Source of the DNA: Lineus longissimus
Lineage: Eukaryota; Nemertea; Pilidiophora; Heteronemertea; Lineidae
Assembly (NCBI RefSeq): GCF_910592395.1
Contig: NC_088324.1
Coordinates: 6,538,953-6,602,952 of the forward strand
DNA: 64,000 nucleotides
Direction: 5' to 3'
The notes under the pieces were generated by a model. It ran no database searches. It had not been told where the DNA came from and saw only the letters and a list, made by a program, of their open reading frames with translations. The position numbers and the translations under genes were made by a program. Below are positions 60,629-64,000 of the stretch, one piece after another (within the stretch, counting starts at the first letter, position 1; each line of letters starts with the position of its first letter).

Positions 60629-62182
60629 ATGACAGCTGATCGGAATCATGGCATAGATACCAAAAACGTGCTGTTGATTGACTTCAACTTTTGTTGGTGT
60701 TTGATGGTGGCATCAGTGATGATTTCGTTGTCATACTTTATGTGCACTTGTGCACTTATAACACTTAATATAGGAGGTGTGACTGCTGGCTCTCCCCCAA
60801 AAGGTAAGATAGAGACCACGATATAAGGGCATTGTTGTTCCCAACAAGTTAGTCAGTGATTTAGCTTTAACTTACGAACATAACGTGAAGTCAAAGTACA
60901 CGCTATATTCGTGACCTAACATGTTTGAACAACTGGCCTCGGCCTAGAACACCGATGATGGGCCAGACGAGCATGTGCTAATGAGAGATGAAATGCTTGT
61001 GACCACGTACGGGGGGGGGGCTGTTCTCAATTAAAGTCTCTATAGTTTAAGTATTCGCTGCAAGAAACTGTCGTTTATGGGTTCTAGTACTTTTTTTCAC
61101 AAACGCTTATTAGAAATATTACAAATACTAATGTTATTATAATATGATTGTTAGCTCTTCTGGATTACAAGCTTGATGGATCTGATCCGGATATACGGTT
61201 TGTATATCACAGTACATATACAGTAAGTAGATTGAATTTTATCGGTCTTTTCGCAAGTTAGGCCAAACCTTATCAAAGTGTGCGTAATGGGTACAAGAGG
61301 GTGTTCAAAGCACACACTACCGCAAGGTATATTATGACACGATCAGGACAGATTGTCCTGTCATAGGATAATGTTCAATTCATGCCATTTGAAAAAGACA
61401 TGAGTAAGCCAAAGTTTGAAGAAAGCATTGATGCATTCTGATTTGAATGATCACTTAACTTTGAATGGGCCTGGATCAGTAGATGACTGACCAACACTAA
61501 AGCTGACCTGTCCGAAATTACACTTTATTTCCAATCATGAAAAATTCAGTACATTCGGTTTTTGAAAATCTCCTTTTCTAAATCAAGTCTCATTACTTTT
61601 AAGGTACATTCAGATTTCTGACCATGGGAACAGTGGAAATACAAGGCATCACCTGGGTCATTATTCTCAAGGTCATCAAAATCAATCTCATTGTCCTCAG
61701 CATCTTCATCTGCATCTTCGAGAAGGTCATTAGCAATATTTTTGTACTCCCCGTTTTCATTCGGGACGAGTCCGGCTACCTGAAAGGCACGTGCTGTGGA
61801 TTCAGGAGGGACGTCATCCCAGGCTCGGCTATGTAGAACAGATGCAAGGTGTATTCTGGGACTGGTGCCATCGGCTGCAGTATTTGCATGCTTCCAGTCT
61901 TTCCAGCGGCGCTGACATGAGCTTTAAATGCCCTCATAATGGTCAAGTCCAAAGGTTGACTCATAGATGTGCACCGCGCGGGAATGTTATCAAGGAGTAC
62001 ACCAGCTTCTACAATAGGAGCACAGAATTCATCAGCCAAGTGAGGTCTAAACTGATCTAAGAGTAAAAGCCTTGTATTTTGTTCAAATTCACCAATGAAT
62101 GGAAAAAAGACTTCATCAAGCCAATGTTGGAGTGTGTCATGATTCTGCAACCCTGACCGTGATGAAGTGACACGGACATTTT
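60629..62182 (+). pseudogene. Unit 9: truncated gene, exons 1-2 only
   Basis: Exon 1 (60629-60803; donor context CCAAAAG/GTAAGA) and the 5' part of exon 2 (61155-61220) remain. The unit ends inside the pogo-like element, and no LamG, VWC or PAN exon follows in the window. Confidence 0.6.
61221..62182 (-). mobile_element. Pogo-like element B in unit 9, left part only
   Basis: Left inverted repeat and the C-terminal third of the transposase (QPLD, LLLLDQF, NVRVTSSRS) are present; sequence breaks after GACACGGACATT. Confidence 0.8.
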
Positions 62183-62545
62183 TCGATGATTTCGATGATT
62201 TCGTGGTCATACTTTATGTGCATATGTGCGCTTACAACACGTATAGGAGATGTGACTGCTGGCTCTCCCCTGAAAGGTAAAACAGAGACCACGCGAAAGC
62301 TGAGGGTTGGTGAGGTGTCCTCATATTGTTCTATTGTTAATCGGACACAAAGGATTATGGAGCCATGTGTACCATTACGATGTAAGGGCATGTTTTTCCA
62401 TTAAGTTAGTCTGTGGCTAACTTACGGACATAACGCCAACTCAAAGTTCACGCTATCTTCGTTACGTGACATCGGCTAAGAACACCGATGATGGGGTATA
62501 CGAACATGTGTTAATGCGTAGAAATGAAATGCTTCATTAAAACAC
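62183..62545 (+). pseudogene. Diverged exon 1/intron 1 relic at array edge
   Basis: From about 62190 the sequence resembles the 3' half of exon 1 (SWSYFMCICAL, GDVTAGSPLKG, end 62276, then GTAAAA), followed by intron 1 sequence with an extra segment of about 90 bp. Divergence is clearly greater than between array units, so it is an older copy. A TTCGATGA step is duplicated at the junction. Confidence 0.6.
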
Positions 62546-63077
62546 GTTGAGTGCCAGCTACAAATTTAGTAGTATTTGTAAGTTCCTTCCGGTGGCCGCC
62601 TACGAGTTCATTCGTAGTATCATACCTCTACTCTACAATCATTAATTTCCCCCAAAGACACATTTTAAAGGTATTCATGCCCAGTTGCCAAGTACTAAGT
62701 GTATGGACAATCATAATGACAAATCGCATCTCATGAATACAGATTACTTCAATTAAAATATCAAGTTACATACTGTCACCAGGAAGTCAAGTTGCAAGTT
62801 GTCGCCAAGAAGCATGTATGTTCCTGAAAAGTTCTATATCTTCCTGAAACGTTCTATCCTTATGAAATTTGAAGGAAAACCATTTTCATAACATCGGTTT
62901 CAACAAAATGAGTCAATAAATGCACATTCTCGTGCAGTTTTACATCGTGTCACAAAAACATGTTAGGTACTCCGGTTCATCCACATTTTGAAAATACAGT
63001 ACAATTGGAACATGAAACATCTAAAACACTTCCAAATCTACTACTTCGGTGTCTACTATCTCTTCCATTCTACCCAA
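62546..63077. other. Non-array sequence, no gene seen
   Basis: AT-rich sequence after the array. No frame with recognisable motifs. Likely the 3' flank or non-coding end of the piggyBac copy that follows. Confidence 0.4.
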
Positions 63078-64000
63078 TTATGCCAGTCCAATTGTGTGAT
63101 AGTGCCTGAAACAAACATCACTGCAGAGAGCCAGCTTGTCTGCACATGTTGGACAGAAGTATCTGGTTTCTTTTCTCACACCCCGTCTTGTGTAAACGCG
63201 GAAAGGTTTAGTTGGTCGTTGTTTCTTCTATGATGGTTGAATGGAATTCAAGTAATGGAAGTTGTTCGCATCTGCCACTGGTTCAGGTTGCCTCTGTATG
63301 CGTTCCACAACTTTAAGCCCAAGTAAGTGCTTTATGACGGTTTCGCGAAACTTGAGTTGTCGCATTGTGCTTCCAGTTTCAGCCTTGTACAACATATGGT
63401 CATTCGAAATCCAAATCTCAACCAAGTGAAGAGCCATCTTCTTATACCATCTGATAGTTTTGCGTAGTGCTGAGTAAATACGACAGCATTTGATCAGATC
63501 GATCGATACCGGACATACCAAGATTGCGAACGCGCACAATATTGGGTTTTTGCGATGCCTTGTTATTCCGGTTGCGGACCTCCACCATCTCATCGCGGTG
63601 CACATTGCTTATTGTCAACATTTCCCGTTTATCCTTCCACTTGCAAAAAACGACTGACTCAGACCGTGCCCATGTCATTTCACCTTTCCTCAGCGTTTTG
63701 TTGGTCACATCCTGAGGCTTCTCCTTCCGATTACTACGGAGGGTTCCACTGCTGTACGTCGAATGAGTGGCTAGTTTCTTAGCGAGGGACACTGAATTGT
63801 AAAAATTGCCAGTGAAGACAGTGTGGACTTTGTCTGAGAAGTCATCACCAAGAAGATACAGGACTATTGCTCCAGTTTGACCAAGATTGTGGGGATCTGG
63901 GTGCCCTTCTCCAGTGTAAAGACTAAGCCTGAGTGCAATCCCGTCGGACTCGCAGAGCTCGTACAGCTTCATCCCGTATTTGTGCTTTTTGTTCTTGATG
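63078..64000 (-). pseudogene. PiggyBac-type transposase, partial and disabled
   Basis: Minus strand, entering from the right edge. Order: KLYELCESDGIALRLSLYTG, GDDFSDKVHTVFTGNFYNS, SVSLAKKL, TLRKGEMTW, FCKWKDKREMLTISN, SGIDRSDQM, TIRWYKKMALHLVEIW and a C-terminal Cys-rich finger (YFCPTCADKLALC, VCFRHYH) ending TAA at 63078-63080. These are the DDE_Tnp_1_7 and zinc-finger parts of piggyBac, in the right order. Gly stands where the first catalytic Asp is expected (TGN for TDN), one extra base near 63477 shifts the frame after SDQMLSY, and another shift precedes the finger. The N-terminal part is outside the window. Confidence 0.88.

Larger units (their letters stand above)
1..62550 (+). repeat. 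Tandem array of LamG-VWC-PAN gene units
   Basis: Ten direct copies or part-copies of one unit follow each other in the same orientation. Anchors that recur in order are the exon-1 hydrophobic segment, an antisense pogo-like transposon, the LamG exon, the VWC-like exon and the PAN exon. LamG-to-LamG distances are about 9.1, 6.5, 6.6, 5.9, 5.9, 6.5 and 6.3 kb; the long first interval is explained by a 2.7-kb insertion. Nearly every unit carries at least one visible lesion, so the array is mostly pseudogenic. An assembly artefact cannot be excluded for the most similar units, but unit-specific insertions and deletions argue that most copies are real. Confidence 0.93.

Overview
The window is metazoan genomic DNA: AT-rich, with short exons separated by introns that have GT/AG borders, and several cut-and-paste DNA transposon families (pogo/Tigger-like, Tc1/mariner, piggyBac). 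There are no operons, ribosome binding sites, rRNA or tRNA. The domain mix (LamG, VWC-like, PAN) and the transposon load suggest a marine invertebrate, but the sequence alone does not fix the phylum.

About 62 kb is a direct tandem array, all units on the + strand, of one decayed multi-exon gene. The unit is about 5.9-6.6 kb when free of secondary insertions. The inferred exon order is: exon 1 with a hydrophobic signal or anchor segment; exon 2 with the start of a concanavalin A-like (LamG) domain; exon 3 with the body of LamG; exon 4, Cys-rich and VWC-like; and a last exon with a PAN/apple-like domain and the stop. I number the units 0 (last exon only, left edge) to 9 (truncated, right edge). 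LamG exons lie near 10.4, 19.6, 26.1, 32.7, 38.6, 44.4, 51.0 and 57.3 kb. A 2.1-kb pogo-like element sits at the same point of exon 2, in antisense, in every unit that keeps this region. It was therefore there before the array amplified, and the array copied an already interrupted gene. Units differ by nested events: a 4.2-kb block in unit 0 holding a second, intron-containing pogo-like element; a 2.7-kb insertion before unit 2; loss of the VWC exon in units 4 and 5; a Tc1/mariner copy in unit 5 and in the left edge (same site); loss of exon 1 and transposase in unit 6; a nearly identical pair, units 7 and 8; and truncation of unit 9, which joins a diverged exon-1 relic. Past about 62.5 kb is other DNA ending in a decayed piggyBac transposase that runs off the window.

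The most interesting signal is inside exon 3. Unit copies that are close to identical elsewhere differ in a patch of about 45 codons of the LamG domain. The differences I read there are almost all amino-acid changing, fall on alternate residues of a predicted beta strand, and often hit two bases of one codon. That looks like a diversified recognition surface. The array may be a set of variant cassettes (a gene-conversion reservoir) or the debris of a diversifying lectin-like family. Spliced transcripts, an intact parental gene and dN/dS would have to be checked elsewhere.
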